Shown here: positions 34,358 through 42,524 of the stretch, in pieces | Numbering within the stretch: the stretch's first letter is position 1 | How the letters are laid out: each line of letters opens with the position of its first letter | Notes under the pieces: generated by a model | What the model saw: only the letters and a program-made list of their open reading frames with translations | Told to the model about the DNA's origin: nothing | The model's database searches: none | Translations under genes and position numbers: made by a program | From: a bacterium 210917-SL.2.15 | Lineage (GTDB): Bacteria; Bacillota; Clostridia; Oscillospirales; Oscillospiraceae | NCBI GenBank assembly: GCA_020555605.1 | Contig: JAJCJC010000002.1 | Location: 1 to 64,000, forward strand | Reading direction: 5' to 3' | DNA: 64,000 bases

Positions 34358-34367
34358 GGCAAGAAAT

Positions 34368-35579
34368 ATGGGAACCGAAAACAGCGCAAGTGTATTCCAG
34401 CTCGGAAGCGGCATGTGGGCATTTCGCTACACCTACACGCAAAGCGGAAAGAGAGTATCAAAACAGGTCAGTAAGGATGAAAACGGCAATCCATTCAAAA
34501 GTCGGCGAGCGGCAACCAGGGCGCGGCAAGTTGCCATTGACAACGCCCAAAATTCCCGCAAGCCCAAACCCACGGTACGGAAAACCATTCAGGAGGTCTA
34601 TCAGGAATATTGTGCCACTGGCCGTAGTGATCGAGCCTACAACACCATCCGCAAGCAGGACAGCTTATGGAAGAACCACCTTGCTACTCGGTTCGGCAGC
34701 CGCTTCGTGGATGAAGTCAGCGCGGCGGAGGTGGTAGACTATCTGACGGAGCTTTATTGCGGGCGTGGCCTCTCCTATCGCTACGTGGAGAGCTTTCTAA
34801 AGCAGTTCTATTTGCTCTTTGGTCAGGCGTATTCCCGGAACTACCTGGATGTAGATTCCTACAACAAGCTCTGTATCAACAAGGATACCAAAATCCACAT
34901 GCCCAAACTGAAAACGGACGATGATCTGGATATTGTGGCGTTCAGCAAGGAAGAGCTTGCCGTGTTGGATGATTACTTCCACGGAACCAATGCGGAAACA
35001 GCGTACTTGCTGGGGCGGTATTGCGGTCTGCGTATCAATGAGTGTTACGGCCTCAAATGGTCGAATGTCGATGTGGTCAACGGAACTATCTTGATTGACC
35101 GGCAAATGCAATACCAGAACGGCCTTATCAAGCTGGTGCCACTGAAAACCCGCAACGCCAAACGCACCATTTACATGTGCGATAAATTGAAAGTGTATTT
35201 TCAAGAGCTGGCCGAGCGGCGGGAACAGGATATGCTGCAATACGCCGCCCTTCGGGAACAGAACCAGCGTATCATAGAGGATTTAGGCGGCAAGAAGATC
35301 TCTTCCACGGAGCTTGTGAATTGTCTGCCCGACGGAAAAATCCAGACGGTAAACTCCATGAAATACCCCTCGCGGGAACTCAAAAATAAGTATCACATCA
35401 TGTTCAAATACCACTACTTGCGGCATACATACGGAACCATGATGGCGGAAATGAACACCCCTACCCACCTTCTCTGCAATCAGATGGGCCATGGCAATAT
35501 CCAGGTAACGCAGCGGTATTATATTGCTCTTTCCAGAACGGGAATTGATATTTTACGGGACAATCTAAATCGGCTATAA
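34368..35579 (+). CDS. Tyrosine recombinase (element integrase)
   Basis: A 403-residue integrase with an N-terminal AP2-like arm-binding part (WAFRYTYTQSGKRVSKQVSK), a SAM-like core-binding domain (residues about 65-165) and a catalytic domain. The catalytic set is visible: Arg in GRYCGLRINECYG, HYLRHTYG (HxxR), MGHGNIQVTQRYY (His and the nucleophile Tyr). ATG 34368 follows GGGAGGC. It sits next to the rubrerythrin fragment at the left end of the element and probably directs insertion there. Confidence 0.93.
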   Translation: MGTENSASVFQLGSGMWAFRYTYTQSGKRVSKQVSKDENGNPFKSRRAATRARQVAIDNAQNSRKPKPTVRKTIQEVYQEYCATGRSDRAYNTIRKQDSLWKNHLATRFGSRFVDEVSAAEVVDYLTELYCGRGLSYRYVESFLKQFYLLFGQAYSRNYLDVDSYNKLCINKDTKIHMPKLKTDDDLDIVAFSKEELAVLDDYFHGTNAETAYLLGRYCGLRINECYGLKWSNVDVVNGTILIDRQMQYQNGLIKLVPLKTRNAKRTIYMCDKLKVYFQELAERREQDMLQYAALREQNQRIIEDLGGKKISSTELVNCLPDGKIQTVNSMKYPSRELKNKYHIMFKYHYLRHTYGTMMAEMNTPTHLLCNQMGHGNIQVTQRYYIALSRTGIDILRDNLNRL

Positions 35580-35596
35580 GTAAGAACTTTTAAAAA

Positions 35597-35633
35597 GAAC
35601 GCAGACAGAAACATGAAATTTCTGTCTGCGTTC
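35597..35633. terminator. Bidirectional terminator between integrase and thsA
   Basis: A 15-bp perfect stem (GAACGCAGACAGAAA with TTTCTGTCTGCGTTC) with a 7-base loop; T-runs follow in both directions. Confidence 0.88.
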
Positions 35634-35651
35634 TCAAGTTTCTAATTAAAA

Positions 35652-36608
35652 TTAGCCAAATCGAGCAACTACGGACTCTGTTTCTGGATTTCCTTCTCGT
35701 GTGCTATTCTCGACATACTGATATTTACATGTATATCTCAAATAATCACAAAGATCATCCCAATGCAAATTTTTCTCGGCAAAATCTGATGGATGAATGC
35801 AGATTATCAAATCTTCTGTGACCTTCATTTCTCGTGCTGCCACAACAAAAGAAAAAATAATCTCTCGAACAATTTTATCTCGTGAGGCATTTTTTATTCC
35901 AGCTCGTCCTGTCCCAATGATGGGAATTAAAACACTTTCTAAATGACCAATTTCATTCAATTTTTGCCACAGAGAAACTAAAGCTATTGTAATATTATCA
36001 AAGGTTACATTTTCAGGTTTTCCGTATTTGTTAATGTCTGCCACGGCCAAAAAATAAGCATGTTGTAGCCCAGTTGAAACCTTACAGGTTGTCCCTATCT
36101 CGTATCTTTTTATATTAGTTTCTCGCCCATCATCGATGGAAGCAAATGGAACACCATTAAGGGATTGAGCAATTTCTCTATTTAATGTTGATATTGTATG
36201 AGCGAAATACTTTTCTTGGTATTTGCCTTGAACACTACGTATGCTGATAAATTCATCATCCATAAGCGTATCAAACGTTGTGTTTGTTGGAATAATAAAT
36301 GCCCCTTTTTGTCGAAAAATATCGCCAACAAGTAGAGTTATCTTAGTATCAGCGTTTTCTAAAAAACAAGTATAGCGAAGCGGCTTCCAATTTAAAATAA
36401 CACATACGGCTACAAATACCAAAGATATTTGGATTGTATGGCTACGAATAAAATCAAATCCAAATGTGCTTTCAAAAACATTATTCAATATTTCGGCCAA
36501 AGTAAAAACCACACCAACAAACGCAAAAAAGAGTGAAATCATGCTCTTCCATTGCGCACGGATGGTTCTCAAGAATGTATATTTAATTTTATAGCCCCAA
36601 CTTTTCAT
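35652..36608 (-). CDS. thsA: Type II Thoeris effector ThsA (two TM helices plus macro domain)
   Basis: A 318-residue membrane protein. Residues 22-44 and 57-74 are two transmembrane helices. Residues about 88-300 form a ThsA-type macro domain (TKITLLVGDIFRQKGAFIIPT, LIPIIGTGRAGI, DLIICIHPSDF). As I recall from the Thoeris literature, type II ThsA is activated by an ADP-ribose-derived signal made by the TIR partner and acts at the membrane. ATG 36608 (after AAGGA) overlaps the TIR gene by 20 bases. It is markedly AT-rich compared with host genes, consistent with transfer. Confidence 0.85.
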   Translation of the reverse strand: MKSWGYKIKYTFLRTIRAQWKSMISLFFAFVGVVFTLAEILNNVFESTFGFDFIRSHTIQISLVFVAVCVILNWKPLRYTCFLENADTKITLLVGDIFRQKGAFIIPTNTTFDTLMDDEFISIRSVQGKYQEKYFAHTISTLNREIAQSLNGVPFASIDDGRETNIKRYEIGTTCKVSTGLQHAYFLAVADINKYGKPENVTFDNITIALVSLWQKLNEIGHLESVLIPIIGTGRAGIKNASRDKIVREIIFSFVVAAREMKVTEDLIICIHPSDFAEKNLHWDDLCDYLRYTCKYQYVENSTREGNPETESVVARFG

Positions 36609-37089
36609 AGACAGAATCCTTATAATAATACGGTCCGGTTTTCTGATCTTTTCTTTTTTGTGCGTCCGAATCAGGCCAATTTTCCAAAGCATACTGCATA
36701 ATACGAGAATTGAAGCTTACATGAATAGCTAACTCATTTTGAATGATAGGAGGACACAACTCAGAATCCATTGACCGCTTGCCGTTTAAATTCACCACAA
36801 TGCAAGGTAATTTTCGTTTTATTGCCTCTTCAATTTCCCAACGAACATATTTGTATAAATATCGCGTGTGGTCACCAACAAGGAGTACAAAAACCTTTGT
36901 ATGTCTAAATCGCTCCTGAAGCCCCGCTTTAATTGATGCTTCACTTTTATCAAGAATATTATTTATGTCATGGGCATCCCTAAAATTGAAATTTGTTTTG
37001 TCATTTTGTTTCCATGCTTGCATGAGCCGATAATAATGCAGATCATTATCTGCATCCATTGAAACATATACCTTGTCCCGATAAGCCAT
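36589..37089 (-). CDS. thsB: Thoeris TIR-domain protein ThsB
   Basis: A 166-residue TIR protein of the ThsB-like type (DUF1863). It has DKVYVSMDADNDLHYYRLMQ (first strand and helix), the middle strand KVFVLLVGDHTRY, and YVRWEIEEAIKRKLPCIVVNL, in which E85 is the probable catalytic glutamate. On phage infection such proteins use NAD+ to make a cyclic or conjugated ADP-ribose signal (family knowledge). It lies directly before thsA and after a WYL regulator on the same strand. Confidence 0.88.
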   Translation of the reverse strand: MAYRDKVYVSMDADNDLHYYRLMQAWKQNDKTNFNFRDAHDINNILDKSEASIKAGLQERFRHTKVFVLLVGDHTRYLYKYVRWEIEEAIKRKLPCIVVNLNGKRSMDSELCPPIIQNELAIHVSFNSRIMQYALENWPDSDAQKRKDQKTGPYYYKDSVYEKLGL

Positions 37090-37154
37090 AATAATTCTCC
37101 CTTCCTATTACTGTTTTATTGTACCACATTATACCACTTTTTGCGCCAAAGAAA

Positions 37155-38192
37155 CTAATTATTATATATTTCACTAATACCAGATAAAAACTGTTGCATA
37201 TTCTCCACCACATCAGGGGGATTGATGATTTTGGTCCGCTTACCAAATCCACATACCCACGCGAAAAACTGGTCGCTAATTTCCACATCGGCGGTCACAA
37301 CAAAATGCTCGTTGCCATCAGGTCTATAAAACACATCTTTGCCTGTCCCAAATCGCTCAATGGCCGTATCGAGCAAGTGGTTGCGAAAACGGATACTGAC
37401 ACGCTTCTGCTCCCCTCCAAACATAGAGAACACGCGGCGAGTATAGCTTTCAATGTCGATCTTTGCAAACTCTTCTGCTCCCTCTCGCGGTTCATTAAGA
37501 AGTTTTACTTCTTTCATGCGGTCAATGCGATAGGTAGCAATTTTGGGTGCATTTCTATTGCCAGCAGGCCCATAACCCAACAAATAATAGTTCCCGTCGT
37601 TTATCAGTAGCTTGTAGGGGCTGACTTTGTAGACAGCCCCTTTTCGGCGCTCCACCTGGGTTACTCCATCTTGAAGTGTATATTTCAAATATTTGAAGCT
37701 GATTTTTTGCGGGGTGTGGGGTTTGCCGTCTTGTCTGGTAGCCATGGCCTGATTGATTTTTGAGATAATCGCCATGGTTCCCTTTTGCGTTGTTTTCACC
37801 CGGTCACACAGGAACACTTCCCGTTGGAGTTGCTCCGCCTGATAGGTGCTGCAAAACTCGCCCAGCGTGTCCACCAAATCTTTTGCTTGCCAGGCGGATA
37901 TAAACTTTGCCGCATGGACACACTCGGCCAGCAGCCGCAGATCATCAAACTCAAATTGACGGGACAGCAGCCGGTATTTGCCGCCCTGTCCACCTTCTAT
38001 ATCCATCCCAAACACATCCCGCAGGGCGGCAATATCCCGGTAGATGGAGCGGCGCTCCGCTTCAATACTGCACTCATTTTTCAGATAGTCCACTACATCC
38101 CCGGCGGTAACAGGGTGGTTCTCGTCGGAGTTCTCCAAAAAGTATTTGGCAACATAGAGCGTTTTCACTTTTTGGTTTTCTGACTTTGCCAT
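37155..38192 (-). CDS. WYL-domain transcriptional regulator upstream of Thoeris
   Basis: A 345-residue regulator with an N-terminal winged helix (AERRSIYRDIAALRDVFG) and a WYL domain (VSPYKLLINDGNYYLLGY, TYRIDRMKEVKLL), followed by the WCX extension (KRVSIRFRNHLLDTAIERFG). WYL proteins often repress defence loci and sense nucleic-acid ligands (family knowledge). It is 65 bases before thsB on the same strand, so the three genes probably form one operon and the regulator could hold Thoeris in check. It may also regulate only itself. Confidence 0.87.
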   Translation of the reverse strand: MAKSENQKVKTLYVAKYFLENSDENHPVTAGDVVDYLKNECSIEAERRSIYRDIAALRDVFGMDIEGGQGGKYRLLSRQFEFDDLRLLAECVHAAKFISAWQAKDLVDTLGEFCSTYQAEQLQREVFLCDRVKTTQKGTMAIISKINQAMATRQDGKPHTPQKISFKYLKYTLQDGVTQVERRKGAVYKVSPYKLLINDGNYYLLGYGPAGNRNAPKIATYRIDRMKEVKLLNEPREGAEEFAKIDIESYTRRVFSMFGGEQKRVSIRFRNHLLDTAIERFGTGKDVFYRPDGNEHFVVTADVEISDQFFAWVCGFGKRTKIINPPDVVENMQQFLSGISEIYNN

Positions 38193-38267
38193 TTGCGCCG
38201 CCTCGCTTTCCGGGTCTTATTCCCAGTGTATCACAAAATCAGGAAAAAGGCAGCAGCAAAGAGTATT

Positions 38268-38292
38268 GGGGCCGCTCGTGTCGAGCGGCCCC
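38268..38292 (-). terminator. GC-rich hairpin after the small recombinase gene
   Basis: GGGGCCGCTCG (38268-38278) pairs with CGAGCGGCCCC (38282-38292), 3-base loop. A T-tract is lacking, so termination strength is uncertain. Confidence 0.55.
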
Positions 38293-38298
38293 AGGCTG

Positions 38299-38862
38299 TC
38301 AAATAAGCTGTGCGCGGTTCTGTATTGCTGTTTCTATCCTTTGCGGCTCAATGCCGATATACCGCTGTGTGACGGCGGCGGAGCTGTGCTGCAATAACCG
38401 CTGCACCAGGGCAATATCATAGCCGTTAGCCTTGTATATCTCCGTGGCGTACCACTTGCGGAAGCTGTGGGTGCTGATACCCTCAAAGCCCAAGTAATCG
38501 CACACGATATGGAGCTGCTTCTGTATGGCCCTCTCGGTGATGGGAAATATCAAGGCGTTTCGGTCTATACCGTTCCGCAAGCAATAGTTCTCTATGTATT
38601 GCTGAATAACAAGCGGGACGGTGAACACCCGGCGCTTGCCGGTTTTCTGCTCGGTGATCTCCAGGCGGTATCTATCCCCATCCCGGACAATATCACAAGG
38701 CCGCAGTTTCAATGTATCGCTGATCCGCAAGCCTAAATTCCCTTCCAGCACCAGGGCGGTGGCGATCCGCTCGTTAGAGCGGAAGCCACAAAAGCCCTCC
38801 TTCATGGTCTGTATGATTTCCTTGTATTGTTCGGTAGTGAGCGCCTTTGTTTTCTTGTTCAT
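38299..38862 (-). CDS. Small tyrosine recombinase (second recombinase of the element)
   Basis: A 187-residue phage-integrase-type catalytic domain without a full core-binding domain. Catalytic residues are Arg in LEGNLGLRISDTLKL, STHSFRKWYATE (HxxR), LLQHSSAAVTQRYIG (His and Tyr). ATG 38862 follows GGAGGTCACC. It is more like XerC/D-type or resolvase-like small recombinases than the element integrase. A lox-like inverted repeat lies directly upstream, so it may act on that site, for dimer resolution or inversion (inference). Confidence 0.85.
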   Translation of the reverse strand: MNKKTKALTTEQYKEIIQTMKEGFCGFRSNERIATALVLEGNLGLRISDTLKLRPCDIVRDGDRYRLEITEQKTGKRRVFTVPLVIQQYIENYCLRNGIDRNALIFPITERAIQKQLHIVCDYLGFEGISTHSFRKWYATEIYKANGYDIALVQRLLQHSSAAVTQRYIGIEPQRIETAIQNRAQLI

Positions 38863-38880
38863 GGTGACCTCCATGGTCAA

Positions 38881-38985
38881 AAGTTCGTTTTTTGCGGTTG
38901 AAAAGTTCGTGTATTGGAGGTGGCGGCGGAAAACCCCTGTGATTGCTTGGTTTTGGTGTTCGTATTTGTGGTCTTATACGAACTT
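38881..38985. repeat. Lox-like inverted repeat and extra half-sites before the small recombinase gene
   Basis: GTTCGTAT (38958-38965) and ATACGAAC (38976-38983) are perfect inverted 8-base arms with a 10-base spacer. Read as TTCGTATT and TATACGAA the spacer is 8 bases, the geometry of lox sites. Two further half-sites AAGTTCGT lie at 38881 and 38903, 22 bases apart. Confidence 0.55.
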
Positions 38986-39022
38986 CGGGAGGCGGGCGGG
39001 GATTTCTCCCCGCCCTTCCCTG

Positions 39023-39670
39023 TCAACCGGCCAGTACCATCCGCTCGTTACAGTCCAGGCAAGCGATATTCACCGCTTTGGTAGCCCGAACGGAATTCCC
39101 GCAGCAGGGGCAGATATACTTTCTCGTGCTGGACGGACGCGGCGGCGGGGTGGTTCCTGTGCCGCTGTGCGTCCCGGTGCCGGTGACCTGGAACCCGGCA
39201 AACTCGTTGCGGTTTATGAGAATGTCGGTCAAGCCGTTCTCCAATACGAAGTCAAGCAGCGCCTCGCCGGGGGCCGTGTGTGACCATCCGTATTTATCGC
39301 TGTGGGTGACGGTCAGGCCGTGGGCCTCCGCCGCCGCTTTGAACTTCCGGTTGTGGTAGGTGTTGCCCCGGCTGCAATCCTGCACGCCGTTCTCAAAGTT
39401 GTAGTAGTGAACCATTTCGTGAAGCAGGGTAGCTGCCACTTCCTCGATGGGGCGGGCCAGTGTCCCAGCCCCGATATTGATTTCATGGGTGCCGCCCAGC
39501 TTGGAAACCCAGGTATCTTCCCGCAGGGAGAAGTGGCCGTAGGCGCGGGGCGTGGACTGTATGGTGATGGTGGGCCTTGAAAGTGCATTTTCAAAAAATT
39601 CAGCGTTCAGCAGGTCGAACACTTTGTTGAGATACCCGGCCACGCGGTTATAGCTTGTCAGTTCCTTCAT
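39023..39670 (-). CDS. SprT-like zinc metalloprotease-fold protein
   Basis: A 215-residue protein with the SprT/HExxH motif (LLHEMVHYYN) and, after a Thr/Pro/Gly-rich linker, a C-terminal zinc ribbon (CPCCGNSVRATKA, CLDCN). The SprT family includes Spartan, a protease for DNA-protein crosslinks; bacterial mobile elements often carry SprT-like genes of unknown target. It is on the same strand as the small recombinase, 160 bases upstream. Confidence 0.85.
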   Translation of the reverse strand: MKELTSYNRVAGYLNKVFDLLNAEFFENALSRPTITIQSTPRAYGHFSLREDTWVSKLGGTHEINIGAGTLARPIEEVAATLLHEMVHYYNFENGVQDCSRGNTYHNRKFKAAAEAHGLTVTHSDKYGWSHTAPGEALLDFVLENGLTDILINRNEFAGFQVTGTGTHSGTGTTPPPRPSSTRKYICPCCGNSVRATKAVNIACLDCNERMVLAG

Positions 39671-39799
39671 GTCTTTATCCCTCCTGTTCTTGATTTTGGG
39701 GAGAGGGCAAGCTATAATGTTCTTGCCCTCTCCGTTGCGGTTTGGGTGGAAGCTCTTTGCCTGTAAGCTTTGGTCGGCAGTCAGGCAAGGGGCTTTTCT

Positions 39800-40078
39800 T
39801 TATGCGCTGATGGTGAAGCGGCGGCTCTGACTCTGCTTAGTGAAAGCCTTGTAGAGATCGCCGTACACCTTCTTGAAAGCGGTGGTATCGAAGCGGTTGG
39901 AGAGAACGGAAGTCCAGCGGACGATGTACTTTCCAGCGGCCAGCTCTTCGGTATCGCGCTCCATCATTTCGGCCTTGATGCTGTCCCGGATGGCTTCGGC
40001 CTCCGCCTTGGCCTCTTCAATAACAGCCTCCCATTCGTTCAGGGCTTCGATCTTTGCTACTAATTCGTTCTTACTCAT
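39800..40078 (-). CDS. Small coiled-coil element protein
   Basis: A 92-residue protein. Residues 1-45 form a charged helix with heptad character (ALNEWEAVIEEAKAEAEAIR); the rest contains YIVRWTSVLSNRFDTTAFKK and a basic tail. I do not recognise the function; such genes are common in small phage-like and integrative elements. It has a good promoter (TTGAAT, 17 bases, TATAAT) on the minus strand, divergent from an XRE gene. Confidence 0.7.
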   Translation of the reverse strand: MSKNELVAKIEALNEWEAVIEEAKAEAEAIRDSIKAEMMERDTEELAAGKYIVRWTSVLSNRFDTTAFKKVYGDLYKAFTKQSQSRRFTISA

Positions 40079-40126
40079 GTTCAGTTCTCCTTTTCTTTTA
40101 TTGGGGTGTTCCCCTTAACTGTCTTT

Positions 40127-40233
40127 ATTATAGACTAATTCTCGTGCACATTCAATTGACAATATACACGAAATAGCGACCATATTCTTGTGGAGTTTAT
40201 GCACTTGAAATCGTGCATATTCTATGCTAAAAT
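40127..40233. promoter_or_regulatory. Divergent promoters and operator between the coiled-coil gene and an XRE gene
   Basis: Minus strand: TTGAAT (40150-40155) and TATAAT (40127-40132), 17 bases apart. Plus strand: TTGAAA (40205-40210) and TAAAAT (40228-40233), 17 bases apart. An inverted repeat ATGCAC/GTGCAT (40199-40218) overlaps the plus-strand -35, and GTGCAC occurs in the minus-strand spacer. These are probably sites for the XRE protein. Confidence 0.62.
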
Positions 40234-40288
40234 AAGGACAATGGAAGAGGATCGCAATTTTTTGTGCGCCCCGGAGGGAGGTCAAACT

Positions 40289-40495
40289 ATGCCGCTTCGT
40301 TTTAAAGTAGACATATTAGATGCACTCAAAGAAAAGGGCTACACGACATACACGCTACGGAAAGAAAATATTTTAAGTCAATCCACTATCCAAAAGCTCC
40401 GGGAAGGTAAGGGCCTGGCGTGGGATAATATTGAGCGCCTTTGCGCCCTTCTGGACTGTCAGCCAGGGGATTTGCTGGAATACAGTAAGGAATAG
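40289..40495 (+). CDS. Small Cro/XRE-type regulator
   Basis: A 68-residue helix-turn-helix protein (DILDALKEKGYTTYTLRKEN, QSTIQKLREGKGLAWDNIER, CALLDCQPGDLLEY). ATG 40289 follows GGAGGGAGG. It is divergent from the coiled-coil gene and followed within 12 bases by a 43-codon gene. Its stop is TAG, the only gene end in the window where I found TAG as the final stop. Confidence 0.82.
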   Translation: MPLRFKVDILDALKEKGYTTYTLRKENILSQSTIQKLREGKGLAWDNIERLCALLDCQPGDLLEYSKE

Positions 40496-40506
40496 GAGGC
40501 GCTGCC

Positions 40507-40638
40507 ATGTTTGGAGACACAGACCTGCCCCTTGCCCTTATCATGGAAGAGATTTTAGGTTGGGAGAAGAAGCCAGGACAAAAGGATGAAGAAGAGGAAG
40601 AAAACCAGCAAAAAGACACAACTCCCAAAAAGTTTTAA
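40507..40638 (+). CDS. 43-residue acidic protein after the XRE gene
   Basis: A short gene with a strong site (GGAGG, 7 bases before the ATG). The product opens MFGDTDLPLALIMEEILGWE and ends in a highly charged Lys/Glu tail. No membrane segment or known family. Tight spacing to the XRE gene suggests a shared transcript, for example as an antirepressor or toxin/antitoxin partner (speculative). Confidence 0.6.
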   Translation: MFGDTDLPLALIMEEILGWEKKPGQKDEEEEENQQKDTTPKKF

Positions 40639-40650
40639 TACTTAAAAGAG

Positions 40651-40690
40651 AAGTCGGAGAGAAGTTTCAACAACTTCCTCCGACTTTTGC
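40651..40690. terminator. Bidirectional terminator before apeA
   Basis: AAGTCGGAG/CTCCGACTT with an inner AAGTT/AACTT stem and T-runs both ways, between convergent genes. Confidence 0.85.
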
Positions 40691-40691
40691 G

Positions 40692-42020
40692 TTACTCAAA
40701 CATACTATTGTGTTGAGCAATGTCAATTTTCTTTAATACTACTTGGATATCTCTAGAAAGACTTCCGTAGGAAAACATTTTTGCAGCTTTTTCAATAGAG
40801 GAATCTTTAATCGAGATGGTCCTGTAAACAAGTGCCAATAACATAAAGTGTAAAACTCGGCTTGCAGCAAAAAGTTCTTGAACTGATGGAATTTCATAGT
40901 TTGTTTTCTTCTCGTAATGGGTAAAGAAGTTTCTTGCATCACTTAATGTTTGTGCCAAGTTGTCAATTTCATCTGGAGCTAAATTATAAAACACATTTAA
41001 AAATGTAATAATATCCTTAAAACGATGTTTGAGACGTGGACTTTTCCATTTATCAACAATGGACAGTTTAGTTGCTTCCTCGTTTCTATAATGACTGGAA
41101 AAAATTTCAATTGCTTGTGCAAAATTAAGGAACCCATTTATCCGAGATGACCTATTGCAGATGACCTCATAGAAGAGTGTCGGTATGTACATTGAAGAAT
41201 AAAAATCACACCACTTTTTCCATACGGTGTCAAAATCATCGAAAAAGTCATTTGTGGAAATTAAAAATGGTCTATCTGGGGTGTTGATATTATCAAAAGA
41301 ATTTAGATATACAGAACAGTCACAAAAATCAATCATTTTAGACTGATTATCAGAGAAAGTAAGATTTTCTAATGGCAGATAGTAGTCCGAAAAAAAGGAA
41401 AATAAATTTCTGGCCGAAGCAATTTTGCTAATTGCCTTTCGTATAGAAGTAGGCGCAGTAAATGTATAATCAACACAAGGAATAAATGTAATTTTAGCAT
41501 TATTTATTCCTCGTCCCATAGAAATGGTTTGATATAATTCCAATTTCCCATCTACATCTAATGCCTGTAATTTAGGCGGATAAGTAAAGTTGGCAAGTGC
41601 GGGATTTTCTTTAGAAAAGTTATACACCAACTCTACAGGGAAGTTTCCATTGAACATATAGTTTAAGGCTACTATAGTCGTAGAAATTTTCTGCACTAAT
41701 ATATCCTTCTCTTTGCATTTATGGCTACGCCCAATAATAATTTCAGACGCTTCAATTTTCACCACATGTTCTTTTGAATACATTCTACTTGAAGAAGACT
41801 TTATCATGGAATTTAAGAGCGTTATTGGAGTAGTGTCAATCTCTCCATATAGTGTAAGGTCTAACTTTTCGTGAAAACTATCAGTGTCATCAGTTGTACG
41901 CCCTGTAAAAATAATTCTTTGCTCTTTGCGTGTTAAAACTCCATCAAAAGAAATGACTGTCCCATCTTCTTCACATAGAAGTTTACACGGAATATCAAGT
42001 ATATCCTCTATCTTGATCAT
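40692..42020 (-). CDS. apeA: ApeA-type anti-phage HEPN protein
   Basis: A 442-residue protein matching the layout of ApeA, a single-gene anti-phage system. The N-terminal half (residues about 10-290) is a beta-rich ApeA N-terminal-type domain; the C-terminal part is a HEPN domain with the nuclease motif Rx4H in SDARNFFTHYE (R363, H368). HEPN defence proteins usually cleave RNA and stop phage growth by halting the cell (family knowledge). It is AT-rich relative to the host and is transcribed alone, with terminators on both sides. Confidence 0.78.
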   Translation of the reverse strand: MIKIEDILDIPCKLLCEEDGTVISFDGVLTRKEQRIIFTGRTTDDTDSFHEKLDLTLYGEIDTTPITLLNSMIKSSSSRMYSKEHVVKIEASEIIIGRSHKCKEKDILVQKISTTIVALNYMFNGNFPVELVYNFSKENPALANFTYPPKLQALDVDGKLELYQTISMGRGINNAKITFIPCVDYTFTAPTSIRKAISKIASARNLFSFFSDYYLPLENLTFSDNQSKMIDFCDCSVYLNSFDNINTPDRPFLISTNDFFDDFDTVWKKWCDFYSSMYIPTLFYEVICNRSSRINGFLNFAQAIEIFSSHYRNEEATKLSIVDKWKSPRLKHRFKDIITFLNVFYNLAPDEIDNLAQTLSDARNFFTHYEKKTNYEIPSVQELFAASRVLHFMLLALVYRTISIKDSSIEKAAKMFSYGSLSRDIQVVLKKIDIAQHNSMFE

Positions 42021-42093
42021 ATAAGTACCCGACCCTTTTAGTGTTTTTTATTTTGATTTTACCATATTTATCTAGTGTCTCCAATAAGATAAA

Positions 42094-42119
42094 ACGGGTT
42101 GTCAGAATTGACAACCTGT
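42094..42119 (-). terminator. Terminator after the amber-interrupted pair
   Basis: ACGGGTTGTCA pairs with TGACAACCTGT around a 4-base loop; TTTTAT follows on the minus strand. Confidence 0.78.
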
Positions 42120-42135
42120 TTTTAATGTTGTCTGT

Positions 42136-42468
42136 TTATTTGAAATAATGCTTGATCGTCTTATCCAGCTTCTCTTGGAACGCCTAGGAAAGCTCCTGTT
42201 CGGCCTTGGCGGTGATCTCCTTGGTGCTGCTGTCAATCACGCTTTTTGCCACAGCGTCCACCAGATCGCGCCGCTGCATGAGAAAATCATAGAAGCGCTG
42301 GCGGCGGCTCTGTTCGTCCTGCCATTCCGCCTTTGCCTGCTTGTAATTTTCATAAGCATTTGGAGCGGAACCGCTCTGCGCCGCAAGCGCAGCCTCTATC
42401 CAGGTGATACGATTTGCGCTGTCATGACGCTCGAAGTCCCGCAAAATCTAAAGTAATTCTTGAAACAT
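42136..42468 (-). CDS. Small replication-module protein with two in-frame TAG codons
   Basis: From ATG 42468 (AGGAGG 8 bases before) one frame runs to TAA at 42136, 110 residues. It is interrupted only by TAG at codon 7 (MFQELL-TAG-ILRDFERHD) and codon 95 (AEQELS-TAG-AFQEKLDKT). Both sites fit glutamine in a charged, helical protein. No frameshift, TAA or TGA interrupts it. Either TAG is decoded in this element or the gene is silenced by two nonsense changes. I do not know the family; it follows the primase-like gene on the same strand. Confidence 0.6.
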
Positions 42469-42524
42469 GGCTGTTTCCTCCTTCTGATAATTTTGAATAT
42501 ACACTTTCAAGTGTGGAAGCGGTA

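Noticed and set aside
35652..37089. Type I Thoeris
   Set aside because: The effector has TM helices and a macro domain, not SIR2 and SLOG domains.
40493..40638. TAG of the XRE gene as another recoded codon
   Set aside because: Reading through gives an implausible Cys/Trp/Lys-rich sequence and a separate gene with its own ribosome site starts in another frame, so TAG is a true stop here.
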